This document shows positions 1 through 11,258 of a stretch of 64,000 nt of DNA, piece by piece. The notes beneath the pieces are model-generated. The model was not told where the DNA came from. It saw only the letters and a list, made by a program, of their open reading frames with translations, and searched no databases. Numbering within the stretch: the first letter of the stretch is position 1; each line of letters opens with the position of its first letter. A program made the position numbers and the translations under genes. The stretch comes from Rotaria socialis (Eukaryota > Rotifera > Eurotatoria > Philodinida > Philodinidae), in NCBI GenBank assembly GCA_905331475.1, contig CAJNYU010002381.1, positions 62,001 to 126,000 on the forward strand. The letters are read 5' to 3'.

Positions 1-29
1 TTTTCTCAAATTCATTCGAAAAAACTAAC

Positions 30-561
30 CAAGAAATAGAGCATTTATGGTAAGATCTCTTCGACTAGCGTCTAATTGCCAATCTTGAGTATATTCTACT
101 ACCGCATGCCGTCCGTCAGTAGCTAAATCGACTCGTAATGTTGTTACTTCAAAATTATCCTTATCATCAATACGAGCAGTAATCGTTCCATGTTTTTCTC
201 CGTTCGCATTAATCAGTCGTATATTTGCTTCGTTTAACATCGTTTTGACTTGTTCAGGTGTTGCTGTTGTAGCAAAATCTACATCATGCGGATTAATACC
301 CATTAGAATATCACGTACAGCACCACCTGCAACACGTAATTCATGTTGATTTGATTTAAATAGTTCAACTAATTTCAATAGACTTGGTGTTAATAAAGTT
401 CGATATTCTGGCGTATCGATCTTTTGTTTTATTAATGCTTTCGATTGCGCCCGATAACGAACCGCTACTGGTGTCCGAGAATACCATTTATAGGAAGGAA
501 ATACGTTTGTTAAAATGGATTTGAATAAAAACAAACGATTATATTGAAAACATACTACCAT
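30..561 (-). CDS. TRNT1: CCA-adding tRNA nucleotidyltransferase, first exon only
   Basis: Adds CCA to tRNA 3' ends, in mitochondria and cytosol/nucleus in animals. The exon encodes a basic, hydrophobic N-terminus (residues 1-45, probably mitochondrial targeting), then the class II nucleotidyltransferase head: GGAVRD at about 79-84, the metal-binding DVDFA (DxD) at about 94-98, and the conserved block [12 protein letters not shown] at the exon end. The exon stops at a GTTAGT donor (position 29 downwards) inside the Gly codon, exactly where the family continues with FDG. The remaining exons lie off the left edge. The ATG at 561 directly follows a (CT)n-TAG splice-acceptor-like sequence, which supports this start and suggests trans-splicing. 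Family assignment is firm; completeness cannot be judged. Confidence 0.9.
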
Positions 562-919
562 CTAGAGAGAGAGAGAGAGAGAGAAAAGGCAAAATCAATA
601 CTGCAAAAAAAAACATTTCGTGTTCGTGTTCGTTTCTATTTTAATTTTATGCATGAGAAAAAATATTAAAATTTTCGATGATTGGCATTTTATTTTTGTG
701 TACAAACATACATCAAGTAATCATCGCATTGCTTTGGATTCTTATTTCATTACAACAATCAAATTCAGCGTAAAATGTCTTTTGTTGTCATCGTTTTAAA
801 AATGCAAATATAATGATCAAATAAATCTTTTATTGCGTTTTTTTCTCTTCATTCCTTCAAAGTACATTAACGGTATTTAAGTAGAATTACAAGACGAAAA
901 CGATGATATTAAAAGATCG
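562..919. other. Divergent intergenic region TRNT1 / coiled-coil gene
   Basis: 358 bp of AT-rich DNA between two divergent starts, so it must hold both promoters. Apart from the GA microsatellite I see no clear TATA box or repeat. Confidence 0.6.
565..584. repeat. (GA)n microsatellite acting as polypyrimidine tract of the TRNT1 acceptor
   Basis: About ten GA units. Read on the minus strand it is (CT)n ending in CTAG directly before the TRNT1 ATG, so it doubles as a splice polypyrimidine tract. Confidence 0.85.
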
Positions 920-1760
920 ATGAGTAAATCATTGAAACAGTTAAATCACATCGAACGAGTTTCTCGTCGAACACGTCATCATCAAATATATTTAAATCAA
1001 AAGCAAGATGAAAAATTCTATCAGAATTTAAATAATCTGATTGGTCAATACGAACAAACTCGTTTACGGTTAAAAGCATCGGTTAAACTTGAAAAACAAC
1101 GAAAAGATGTACTCGATATAACTGTTGAACATATTTCAAATGATCGAAAACGTCATTCATTATCGACAAATACAAAACAAATCAAACAGAAAAATATTCA
1201 AACACTTCCCCAGATCGATCCCACAGAACGATACACGAACAGTAAGATTTAGAGCTAAGAGATATTTTTGTTTGATTATTTTTATTTTCTTAGAAAATCT
1301 AAAAAATCTCCCGTCATCACCCATTAATTTACCTCCTGTTGAAACTCAATGTCGACTTTTTTCAAAGAATTGCCAATTGTATCCATGTCAGCCAGTCTAC
1401 GAATACACGAGTTTCAATACAAAAGATCACGATCAAACGTTACGACGACGAGATACTTCCGGTGACAGTTCTCATTCTGATTCGTCTTCGTCGAATCTTC
1501 AAGAATTAGTTTCAGAAATTAAAGAAAAAAAATATGAACCCGATCGTCGACAATTAGCATTGACAATCGATAATCAATATCATCTTGCTAACCGACATAA
1601 TTTTATGACACGTACAAAGGCACATCTTGACGCAGAAAGTCGTTTATTACAAGAACGATTAGCTGAAAAAACAAAATTTGACCACGATCAAGATTATCGA
1701 AATAATTTAAAGCCAGCTATCCAACGTCATCTAAAAATTTCAGCAAAATTTTGCGCATGA
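920..1760 (+). CDS. Hypothetical coiled-coil protein, two exons
   Basis: I do not recognise the family. Exon 1 is 920-1241 and exon 2 is 1294-1760. The 52-nt GT-AG intron (GTAAGA ... TTTTCTTAG) keeps the frame (AAC A|AA AAT), giving 262 residues. The first 80 residues are highly charged and probably helical; a Ser/Asp-rich linker (DTSGDSSHSDSSSS) lies near 150-165; the C-terminal 80 residues are again charged and helical with many Glu, Arg and Gln. No signal peptide or membrane segment is visible. A ciliary or cytoskeletal role is possible for such a composition but is only a guess. The stop lies 22 nt from the stop of the convergent ECH1 gene, so the 3' ends of the two transcripts probably overlap. 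Confidence 0.75.
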
Positions 1761-1782
1761 AAAACAAAGGATTATTTATTTT

Positions 1783-3077
1783 TTAAACATCTTCGTATTC
1801 GATTTCACTTGGCGCGTTTTTGTTACTTTTTTCACTTGATACCGACGAGGCCATAATACTTTTTATAATATCTTCAGTTAACAACATACCACTATTCCAT
1901 GTACTCTATATAAAAGAAAAATATCATATGAAGAGAAATTCTAAACTATTGACATACTACAAAATTAAAATTATCATCCGATGAATGATCGCGAGCATAA
2001 TTTAACTGTATTTTTGAACCAAGTATAGCTACAGGACTCTTCTTTGCAATGACACTGGCTAAATTTATAGCTGCATCAAGTACTGCTTCACGAGTATCGA
2101 ATACGCGGCTAAAACAGTAAAATTCTATTTTTTTTGAAAAATACTCATCGAATTTATACCTGAGAAGTCCAATTTGTTGTGCTTCGTTCGTATCGAATGA
2201 CCGTGCTGTAAAAACCAGTTCACGAAAAAGACTATGATTCGTAATTGATTTTGGTAGAATTTGTAAAGTACCAACGTCAGCTGCTAAGCCCATATCAACT
2301 TCCTAAAAACGATAGATATTTATAGGCAATCGTTTGCATTGAATAAAATGTTAATACTTTAATTGAAAATGTTGTATCACGTGAACTATAACGAATATCA
2401 CAACAAGCAGATAGATCAACACCGGCACCGAGACAGTGCCCATGAATAGCAGCTATGACTGGTTTTTCACACTAGAAATCGAAATTATTGATATCGAAAT
2501 GAAATACTCTTTAGTTCGAATTAACTTGATCGACTGCTCGTAGACATGATTGCGTCCGTTTAATCATACGACGAAGATGTAATGCTTTTCGTGCTGAATC
2601 ATCGATTTGGCTGAGTTCACCAATGGCAACAGTCGATAAATATTTAACATCAATACCTTTTAAAATTAAAATTTTCAATGAATTCAATACAAAAACAAAA
2701 TTCACCAGAAGTGAATGCTTTGCCAGCACCAGTTAATACAACAGCTCGACATGTCTTATCAATGCTCAATTGTTCAAAACATGTTTTCAATTCCCTATGA
2801 AAAAGAAATTTATTATGATTTCATTAGCGATACTTGAACAAGAATATTTTATTTCGCACTCGAATAATTCCTTATTCATAGCATTAAGTTTAGTTGGCCG
2901 ATTTAATTCAACGAGAGTTACATGTGGTTTCGGTTGACTTAATTTCAATGTTTCATATTTTGGTAATGATGACATCGATCGACAAATCGATCGTAATGCA
3001 TGATGATCTATAGAATACAAAAGAATAGTTTTTCTTGGCAAAGATAAGAGTATCTTACTCGAGTAAATTCGAAGCAT
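1783..3077 (-). CDS. ECH1: Delta(3,5)-delta(2,4)-dienoyl-CoA isomerase, seven exons
   Basis: Crotonase-fold isomerase that moves double bonds during beta-oxidation of unsaturated fatty acids. Exons: 3077-2860, 2794-2706, 2656-2526, 2471-2358, 2302-2160, 2108-1958, 1905-1783; all phases agree, giving 322 residues. Family blocks in order: LNRPTKLNAMN, the oxyanion-hole segment LTGAGKAFTSGID, the second CoA-binding segment AIHGHCLGAGVDL, EVDMGLAADVGTLQ with the acidic catalytic residues, KSPVAILGSK and YARDHS. The first 40 residues are basic/hydrophobic and look mitochondrial. The C-terminus ends EYEDV, lacking the peroxisomal SKL-type signal of vertebrate ECH1. An AATAAA (1780-1775) sits just after the stop. 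Confidence 0.92.
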
Positions 3078-4603
3078 TTTTATCACACTAGTAGCAGTAA
3101 TAAAATGAGTTTTTTTTTTAATATATAATAAATACATCCAAAATCAGCAGTATTGGACTAAACGATATTCAATCATACAGAGAAAAAATCAGAGGATAGA
3201 TGGCGCTGACTGTCAAACAGCGCTGTGGAGTAAAGCAGAACCTATTGTCGGGAATGTAAATTATTTTTGACAAACTCCATCAACTGTCATACTAGGAATA
3301 TTAAAAAAATTGAGTTTTATCAATCATAGAAGTGTAGGATAAATAGTTTTATAATTCACACGCGCTGATATAGTTCAAGGTCGTCATTAAGAAACGATGT
3401 CACTTTGATCTCTCCATAGATGTATATGGTTGCGAATCAATTATCAAGTGAAAAATATAAACAAAACTTCTGATTGACATCAGAAAACTTGAAAATTGAT
3501 TGACCTTTATCTGAGATAAATCGCTCTTAGAAAAAGAAGACCAATCTTTTCAAGGCAATGGCTTAGTGTCGAAGATAGTTTATGAGGATTTTTTTCTCGC
3601 CTCTTCATCATCATAATATGGCATTTTAACAAAGAAAATATGTCTACATCATAATTTAATTCTCTAAAAGAGCCAACAATAAATCATTTTTTCTTTGTCT
3701 TCAAGGCAATTGAAGATAATGAATTTTCTATGTGTTTTATTCTTTGCGGGCTTTTCATGTAATGCCAAACTGAAATTAATAGAAGAGCTTCTTTTTAATA
3801 GTCTTTACACTATCGATCATTGAATAACGAGTCGGTTTTATTTTTAGAAATACAATATGCCCTATGTCATGTTTTTATTCTTATTTCTTATATTAATGAA
3901 CATCGTTTATATAAATCCTCACTTAATTATAAATGTCGATTGTTCAAGAAAACTTGTTATGCACATCTATCGTTTTGATATTATATCATAGGAAACCAAC
4001 TAAACGATTTGCTAGTTCAGAAAATATCATTCATCACCTCATCGTTGTCATGATTTCTCAGTTGACTGAACGACTTCATAGAAACAAGCAAAACGAAATG
4101 TAAATAATTTAGACATGAGACTAATACTGATGGTAGCCGGCAGCCTAACCGACTATATATTATATGTGATAATGATGAGAGGAAAACGAATGGATGTAAA
4201 ATGATAAGATATAAATGAAATGGACAACGCGGGCATGCGCGTGTTCCATTTCCGTTTCTACTCTTGACCATTGCTCTCGATATAGATCAAGAAATGTGTA
4301 TGCCGCTTGAGGCAAACGAAACAAAGCATAAGTTGTTCAAGAAAAGTAGAATGATGTATGTGAACATTTTAATCAGATTGATTTTTCGAGAGGGTAATGT
4401 CATACTTGAAATAAAAAGCAACAAACATATATCTTTCTTTATCATCAGTGGCATTCATTTATTTTCCGCTTGGTCGTTATCAATTTTGTACGAGTCACAA
4501 AGTTAAAATCAATCTATCATAAGAAGAATACGTTTGGCGCACTTGTGACTATGTACACAGAAATAAATATTCTGTTCAAGATAATAAATTCGTCTTATCT
4601 GTT

Positions 4604-4627
4604 TCTCTCTCTCTCTCTCTCTCTCTC
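4604..4627. repeat. (CT)n microsatellite
   Basis: Twelve CT units in the gene-poor region. Confidence 0.9.
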
Positions 4628-5284
4628 ATATCATTGACATTGCGTTTAACTAATCAACAAGGTCATACCGTTACAAGTAAGAATATAAGAGACTTAGGAC
4701 AGATGCCAATTTCTTTCTTTTTTTAATAACACTCATGTTCTTAATTTAGTACATAGAGATTTTTTTCTACATGAACGAACTGTGTCTGTATGCGCAATTT
4801 TTCTATCTCATTGAGACACTCGGTTCTAATTTATGGATCGTGTCGATAATGTTGTTGTCGTCATCATTTGTAGGCGACATTAATTGCATCGATTAGATTG
4901 AGACTGTCCATCTGTCTGCGATGATAATGAAGAGAGAGAAGAAAACAGAATGCGGGTCAGCTTGACTTTAATCTTCATACAACAAAAAAGAAAGACTTTT
5001 ATCTTTTTTTTTGTAAATAGCCATCACATACTGACATTAATTTATGAATTAAATTTCACGTTCGAACAATTTTCTCTATGCACGAGCCATTGGGCAGGTG
5101 TTTGTTCCATTTGTTTTCTTGTTATTAATATGAACCTTCGTTTTAGATTTTATTCAACACAGCACGCAAATTTATATCCGCTCGAGATAATTTTCTTTTT
5201 GTTCTTAACCAGAACTGCTTGTAGACGAGTGTTCATCATCATGTTAGACTCTCCTTCTTTTTCCTCTTCGTCTTGTTGATGACT

Positions 5285-5304
5285 AGAGAGAGAGAGAGAG
5301 AGAG
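5285..5304. repeat. (GA)n microsatellite
   Basis: Ten GA units in the gene-poor region. Confidence 0.9.
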
Positions 5305-5992
5305 AAAAGAACAATATATAACATTGTTCATTCTCTCGGCTTTTTATTTTTATGATAGACAGGTAAATGAAAAAAGAGAAGAAGAAAAAGGAGGATATTC
5401 GCCATATTAAATATTTGCATCCTTTATTCCAAGGTGAATATATTTTATTGTGTAAGTAAATTTTCGAGCACCACTTACACATATATGTGCATGCTACTTC
5501 ATTGAAATTAGAATCTCTAACTTCTGTGTGCCTTGTAACAGCGAACAATAGCTAAAATTATGCGAGTTGACATGCGCAAATCGTTTTTCTTTTTTTCTCT
5601 CATCAAACTTTATGTAGATAAGTTACGAAAAGGCCATGTTATAATCTACCTCGAAAGTTCATTTTAATTGTAAACATGTATTTACAGACAGTTTTGTCAT
5701 CTATATAAGTAGAATGTAAATAGAAAATTTTTCTTTTTGTTGAGATTATGTCTCATCATTACCTTGAGACTGTCTGCCTATCGTAGATTTTCACTATACT
5801 ATTCATTTATCTGTAAGTCTTGAACATGTAGTAATAAAGATTTATTTAAATGATTAACTTAGCGTGTTAGAATGAAATTAGCGAGAAGAAAAGACAAATT
5901 GCTTTCTCTTGAGATCATCTAGACAACTGACCAGTAAGATAAAATAAAATTTATTATACAACAAAAAAAAAAGAATTTTTTTGGCAGTGCCG

Positions 5993-6017
5993 TCTCTCTC
6001 TCTCTCTCTCTCTCTCT
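5993..6017. repeat. (CT)n microsatellite
   Basis: Twelve CT units in the gene-poor region. Confidence 0.9.
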
Positions 6018-7171
6018 TTTATCATATTTCAAATAGAAATGAGGATTGATTGTGAATAGTCATATGATATAATTGTTTCATTCTATTGTCTTCGACAGAA
6101 AGAGAATGATGAACATACAATCAGACAGACAGAGAATCAGAACAAATGCTGAGTGAGTAAATATATGTATACATACAGACATGAAGAGCTTCTTGAAGAG
6201 TCAAATTTTCTTTTCTTTTTTCTCGAGTCTATTGTTCATTATCGGTTTCGGACATGTAGTCTATCATAATTTAGAACTTGATAAGAGTCCATGTCAAGGT
6301 TAATCTTCTAATCAGGCTTAAACTGAGCACGAATGATTGTTCCTAATGTTCAATTATCTTTTGTCTTTCTTGTATGTAGTTCTTTTGATAGGTCAGTAAG
6401 TTGAGAAAGTTTTTCGGCTAATTACAACAATAGGCAGTCATCATATCTAAAAGGCCATTTTTCGAATGGCTCATCAATCATTTTTTTGTGCCTGCTGTGT
6501 GTGTCGGTCATCAAGGTTATTCTCGTTCGACTAGCATATCAATGAATCTATCTCAAAATATTCTCGACTTTTTTTTTACTTCGGAGAATAAGAAAATCAA
6601 AAATTAAATCCATTTTCACCGGTCAGTGAGTCAACCGTGCATTGAATATCCATGTATATGCGTGTATTCGGCCGTTTTTTCTTCTTCTCTCCTCATTTCA
6701 TTCTCCACTTTCTAATCTTATACACGCTTACGTATACATATGTACATCGCAAAACGAAATCATTTATCAAGACTTTGCGTAATATCACTACTGTAGTAGT
6801 TATTTCACATCATACATTGAGTATAAAGCCTATATAGATTATAATATCATTTTGAATACAGTTCAGCTCTTGTCATTAATTTCGATTTGCTTCCCATGTT
6901 AAGTAATCTAATCAACATGTCGTCGTCACTCAGCAGGATAGAAACAAAAATGATTGTTATCATGATGCCACCATTGAAATTTTACACTTGATACAAACAG
7001 TGATAAATGGTAATAATAAAACGACAAGAATTGATCGTCTTAATACTAACAAACACCTGTTAAGATCGATAATTAATTCGATTTTTCTTTCTCCTATATA
7101 CATATATATAAATATCAATCTGATGTTTTAGATTTATATACCATATGTATCTTTTCTCTGATTGAATAGAC

Positions 7172-9948
7172 ATGCGAATAGTCTTATTCATACTCATCGT
7201 TCACTATGGAGATTTTATTAATTCAATGGAATTAAGTAAGTAAAATAGAAATTTAAACGAAGAACATCAATAGAAATTTTCTTTTATCCATTTGATAGAA
7301 GGTATCAATTCATGTCAAATACCACTTATAAATAATTCAAAGATTATGACCAGTAGTGCCGATATAAAATCAAATAATTGGTGTCCATCATCGTATGAGA
7401 ATGAACCCTATTTACTTATATCATTATCGAATTTAACTTATGTAACACGTTTGAATATAAAAACGATATCATCAGATATATACTATCATCTTGAATATAC
7501 ACGTGATAATTCAATTAATCAATATACGACATGGCGTTCGTATCGCCTATTAAATAATAAAGAAGAAAATATTCAACTTGATCCACCTGTCATGGTTAAA
7601 TATATTCGATTGAATATAAAACAAATAAAACAAAATTCGTGTTTTCAATTGGAATTTTTCGGTTGTATATTTACTGATGGTGTTGTATCGTATAGTATGT
7701 CACAAGGCCATCATCAACTCGAAGATGATACGTACGATGGACAATACAATGTAAAACATCGGTTTTTACATGGTAAGAAAAGAAAATAGTTTTACGATAA
7801 AATTTTAAACAAATGAATTTTTTTCTTAAAATTTAAGATGGCCTCGGCCAATTATCAGATGGACAAACAGGACCCGATAATTATGAAGATCTCAATGGAT
7901 TTCAATGGGTAATTTACTACTCTGAATATTAAAAACAAATATACTAACTTTTAAAAAAATGATTTCCGTTTCCGGTTCCGTCAATTTCTATATTAGAAGA
8001 AGGAAAAAGAAAAGTCTATCAATCTTACGTTAGACTCTTTCAACACGTCTATCTATATAACTTCTCGGGAAATTTATATTTCTAACGCTATATTTTTTTC
8101 TCTTTAAAGGTTGGTTGGCGAAAACCACGTTCTGCCAAGCATAACCATTCAACTGAAATATTATTTAAATTTGATGCATTAAGAAATTTTTCTCGTGTAA
8201 CAATCCATGCGAATAATTATTATCCAAAAAAGATTTATGCATTTCGTTCGGCCGTCATTGAATTTTTCAATAATAATAATAAAACCACATCGGTAACATA
8301 TAATCATCATCGTGATGATCAATTTGAAATGGCTCGACCAATCATGATTGATTTAAAACATCATGTAGCTTCACAAATAAAAGTTCATTTATATTTTGAT
8401 GGATATTGGATTTTAATTAGTGAAATGACGTTTGATTCATTTATCATACCAACAACTTCGATTGTTAAATCAGAATCAGTTCATTTTTCAATTAGTTATA
8501 TTATTATTTGCCTGTTAACTATATTAATTATTCTAATGCTTACATTAATGTTTAGTCTTGCTCGATGCATTTTTTATAGGAATTCAAATATTAAAAAAAG
8601 ATACTTTTCACCAATACATAATCAAACGGAATCATCGGCATCGACAACATCAAGTGAAATTGATATTGGATCTTCACATCATCGTTATGCGACTATTGGA
8701 TCCAGTATTCATCCGTATCTTGTTTGTAATAATGGAGATAGATCCCCTAGTCATTATACGAAATTAGTGTCTACAACAAGTCTATTACGATCACCATCGA
8801 TAATTCAACAACATCATATCGAAAGTATTTGTGGTAATAGTTCGTTTGGTACACGAAGATTATTTACTTTGGATTTAAAACAAAGTCAATTTGTGTCCAG
8901 TCAAAATATTAACATAAAACAACGAATAGAAAATCAACATCAAATTGTTGGTGGTGGAGAGGTAAATATTGCCTTAATCTACTATTGAGTTTCACACTTC
9001 GAACTAATGATTTCTTCTTTAGATTTATCAAGGTGAATTACAAGTAAATCAATCAGTAATACCAATCACTATTCGTCGCCTGCTCCCCAATGCATCTGTG
9101 CAGTCGAAGTAAATTGAAATTATTCGAACCGATCATTTTAATGCTTTTCTTATACGATTTTAGAATATCATTTTTCAATGAAATTAGCCTGTTAACAACT
9201 CTTTGCCATCCAAATATTATTCATGCCTATGGGTTTTGTTCTGAACCAAGTATATCTTTATTAATCGAATCTTCAGATGCTACAACCATTGATCTTTATC
9301 AATATCTTCAACATTATAAACAAGCGCAACCCATGGAAAATATTCTCTATACTACAACAGTATTTTTTGCTGTACAAATTTCGTCTGCATTAGCTTATTT
9401 AGAATCACTGAATATTTATCATCGTGATATAGCAGCACGAAATTGCTTAGTAACAACTGATCTTAAGATTAAACTACAAGATTTAGCAATGTGCAACGAA
9501 ATGTATGCCGATGATTATGCATTAGTAACAGTTGCAAATGATATAGAAACTCGACGGCCTATTCGATGGTGTGCTTGGGAAACAATTTGTTTGGTAAGAT
9601 GAAAATTTTTTTCTGTGAGAAAAGAAGAACGCTATTTTGTTTCTCTTCTAGAATCGTTACACAACAAAATCGGATGTTTTTTCTTTTGGTGTTCTTCTTT
9701 GGGAAATTTTAACGATGGCTGAACGACCACATTGTTTATTTGATGATGAACAAGTTCTTTTGAATTTACGAAATTCTAATCACGATTTAATTATTCCATC
9801 GTATGCCGATGATTTAATTGATTTAATATTATCATGTTGGAATAAATCTGATTACAATCGGCCTTCATTTTATCAATTAAATAGTTTCTTTAGTGAAAAA
9901 CAACAATTATTAACAATGAAATCTGATAGTTATCAACAGATCGACTAA
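7172..9948 (+). CDS. DDR-like: Discoidin domain receptor, kinase domain probably inactive
   Basis: Collagen-receptor tyrosine kinase family. Exons: 7172-7235, 7299-7772, 7838-7908, 8110-8961, 9023-9108, 9164-9593, 9652-9948; phases agree, giving 757 residues. Order: signal peptide (MRIVLFILIVHYGDFINS), discoidin domain, then the DDR-typical block DGVVSYSMSQG and DGQTGPDNYEDLNGFQWVGW in the second (DS-like) domain, one membrane helix at about 335-357, a Ser-rich juxtamembrane region, and a kinase domain at about 490-745. The catalytic loop HRDIAARNC (D604) is intact, but the P-loop is shortened, the VAVK lysine is Arg505 (ITIR), and DFG reads DLA (622-624). The substrate segment RPIRWCAWE and the helix-alphaC Glu are kept. 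Likely a pseudokinase or a weak enzyme. The start ATG lies 2 nt after a splice-acceptor-like TAG. Confidence 0.9.
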
Positions 9949-10289
9949 AATGTATTATTATTCTTTATTGCTATTTGACATTTAAAACTAACCCGGTTGC
10001 CTTCTTTTTTGTCTCTTTTTCTTTGTGATTTTAAATAAATATAATGACAGATTCTCTTTTTTCAACTATACTCGCATTCAACATATTTGAGAGTGTCGGT
10101 GTAGATGATGGTAGCACCCACATCCCATTACATTCATAGAGAAATAGGGTATGTCCTAATTATTGATTTTCAACAGTAAAGTATATTTGCCACTTGAGGT
10201 ATTTTTCACTAACTTAGTAAATATATGAGATGTACGTTCGCTCCACATTTTATCCCTAAAGGAGCTGAACTAGCAAGCTTTTTATTAAT
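9949..10289. other. Convergent 3' region DDR / NHL gene
   Basis: 341 bp between two convergent stops. It holds AATAAA-like sequences near 10036 and one copy of the GT/CA-rich hairpin family (10095-10128). Confidence 0.6.
10095..10128. repeat. GT/CA-rich hairpin element, degenerate copy
   Basis: GTGTCGGTGTAGATGATGG followed closely by CACCCACATCCC; the arms are imperfect. It lies 147 bp after the DDR stop and 162 bp after the NHL stop. Confidence 0.5.
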
Positions 10290-11258
10290 TTATTCTAGAG
10301 AAAACCTTTGTACACGGTTATTATAATGATCAACAACATAGAGATTGCCACGAGAATCGAGTGATAAACCTCCAAGTTCATTCAAGTGATTAGCTTCGGA
10401 TCCTCGACCATTCCCAATCACAATAACAGCGCTCTGTTTTGAACCTTGCGAGTAGCGCATCACTCGATGGTTCATTGAATCTGCTACATAGAGAGTACCC
10501 AATGTATCTACAAAAAGTCCTCGAGGATTTGACAATTGCCTCAGACCATTGCCTTCGCCTTGATCTCCAGCGACGATAATCCCTTGTTTTGCATCTTTAT
10601 TCCATTTCATCACACGATGATTCTCCTTATCTGATACGTAGACATTCTGTTGTCGATCGACAAAGATATAGCTTGGAAAGTTGAGTTGATTGAGCCCAAT
10701 CCCTTTTCCATTGCCGCCTGCTACTAGAGTTCCATTTTTATCTCCTATTTGATACCGTCTTACTTCATGTTTTTTGTAATCAGAGACGTAGAGATATCTA
10801 TGATGATCCATAGCTAATCCTCGGCAATAGATGTTGTCGATGAGGATTTCACCTTGACTTGTTTCACTCTGGCGAGGCAATCGCACGACTCGTCGGTTTC
10901 CATGATCACAAACAATGAGACTGTCGGTCTGTTTGTCGATTAATACATCTGTTGGCCATTTCAACTGACACAATTGAATTCTTTTACAACTGTCATCAGC
11001 AACGACTTGTCCACTCTTTTCACCCACTTTCCATTCGATAATACGATGATTTCCGAAGTCAGCAATGATCAGCGTTTGATCATCATTAACAAAGAGACCT
11101 TCAGGCAGCTGGAGTTGATTGCCAGAATCACCCCATTCGTGGTTTCCAGCAACTGTGACTCCATCCTGTGCCCATTGAGAATTGACTGAAATACTAGACG
11201 TGGCTATAATTACAAGGCAAAGAGCGAGAGTGAAATATTCATTATTATTCGCTTCCAT
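10290..11258 (-). CDS. Secreted NHL-repeat beta-propeller protein
   Basis: Single-exon, 322 residues from the ATG at 11258. An upstream in-frame ATG at 11297 would add 13 residues, but the chosen start gives a clean signal peptide (FTLALCLVIIATSSISVNSQ) and lies 2 nt after a CATTCAG acceptor-like site. The rest is about six NHL repeats with the recurring pattern LPxGLFVD...LYVADxxNHRVMRW and spacer glycines (VAGGNGKGxGLNQL), which fold as a beta-propeller. Such proteins are very numerous in bdelloids; the ligand is unknown. It lacks the cysteine-rich head seen in the NHL pseudogene at 25-26.5 kb. No breaks are seen. Confidence 0.9.
   Translation of the reverse strand: MEANNNEYFTLALCLVIIATSSISVNSQWAQDGVTVAGNHEWGDSGNQLQLPEGLFVNDDQTLIIADFGNHRIIEWKVGEKSGQVVADDSCKRIQLCQLKWPTDVLIDKQTDSLIVCDHGNRRVVRLPRQSETSQGEILIDNIYCRGLAMDHHRYLYVSDYKKHEVRRYQIGDKNGTLVAGGNGKGIGLNQLNFPSYIFVDRQQNVYVSDKENHRVMKWNKDAKQGIIVAGDQGEGNGLRQLSNPRGLFVDTLGTLYVADSMNHRVMRYSQGSKQSAVIVIGNGRGSEANHLNELGGLSLDSRGNLYVVDHYNNRVQRFSLE

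Larger units (their letters stand above)
3078..7171. other. 4-kb gene-poor region
   Basis: AT-rich DNA upstream of both ECH1 and DDR. Short reading frames occur on both strands, but none shows a domain, splice-supported continuation or normal composition. It holds three CT/GA microsatellites (about 4604, 5285 and 5993) and a short CAGACAGACAGAGA run near 6121. It may contain DDR regulatory DNA or an unrecognised non-coding transcript. Confidence 0.5.

Noticed and set aside
5150-5548. 132-codon minus-strand frame
   Set aside because: It runs through a microsatellite and poly-A-rich DNA, with low-complexity content and no domain or splice support.
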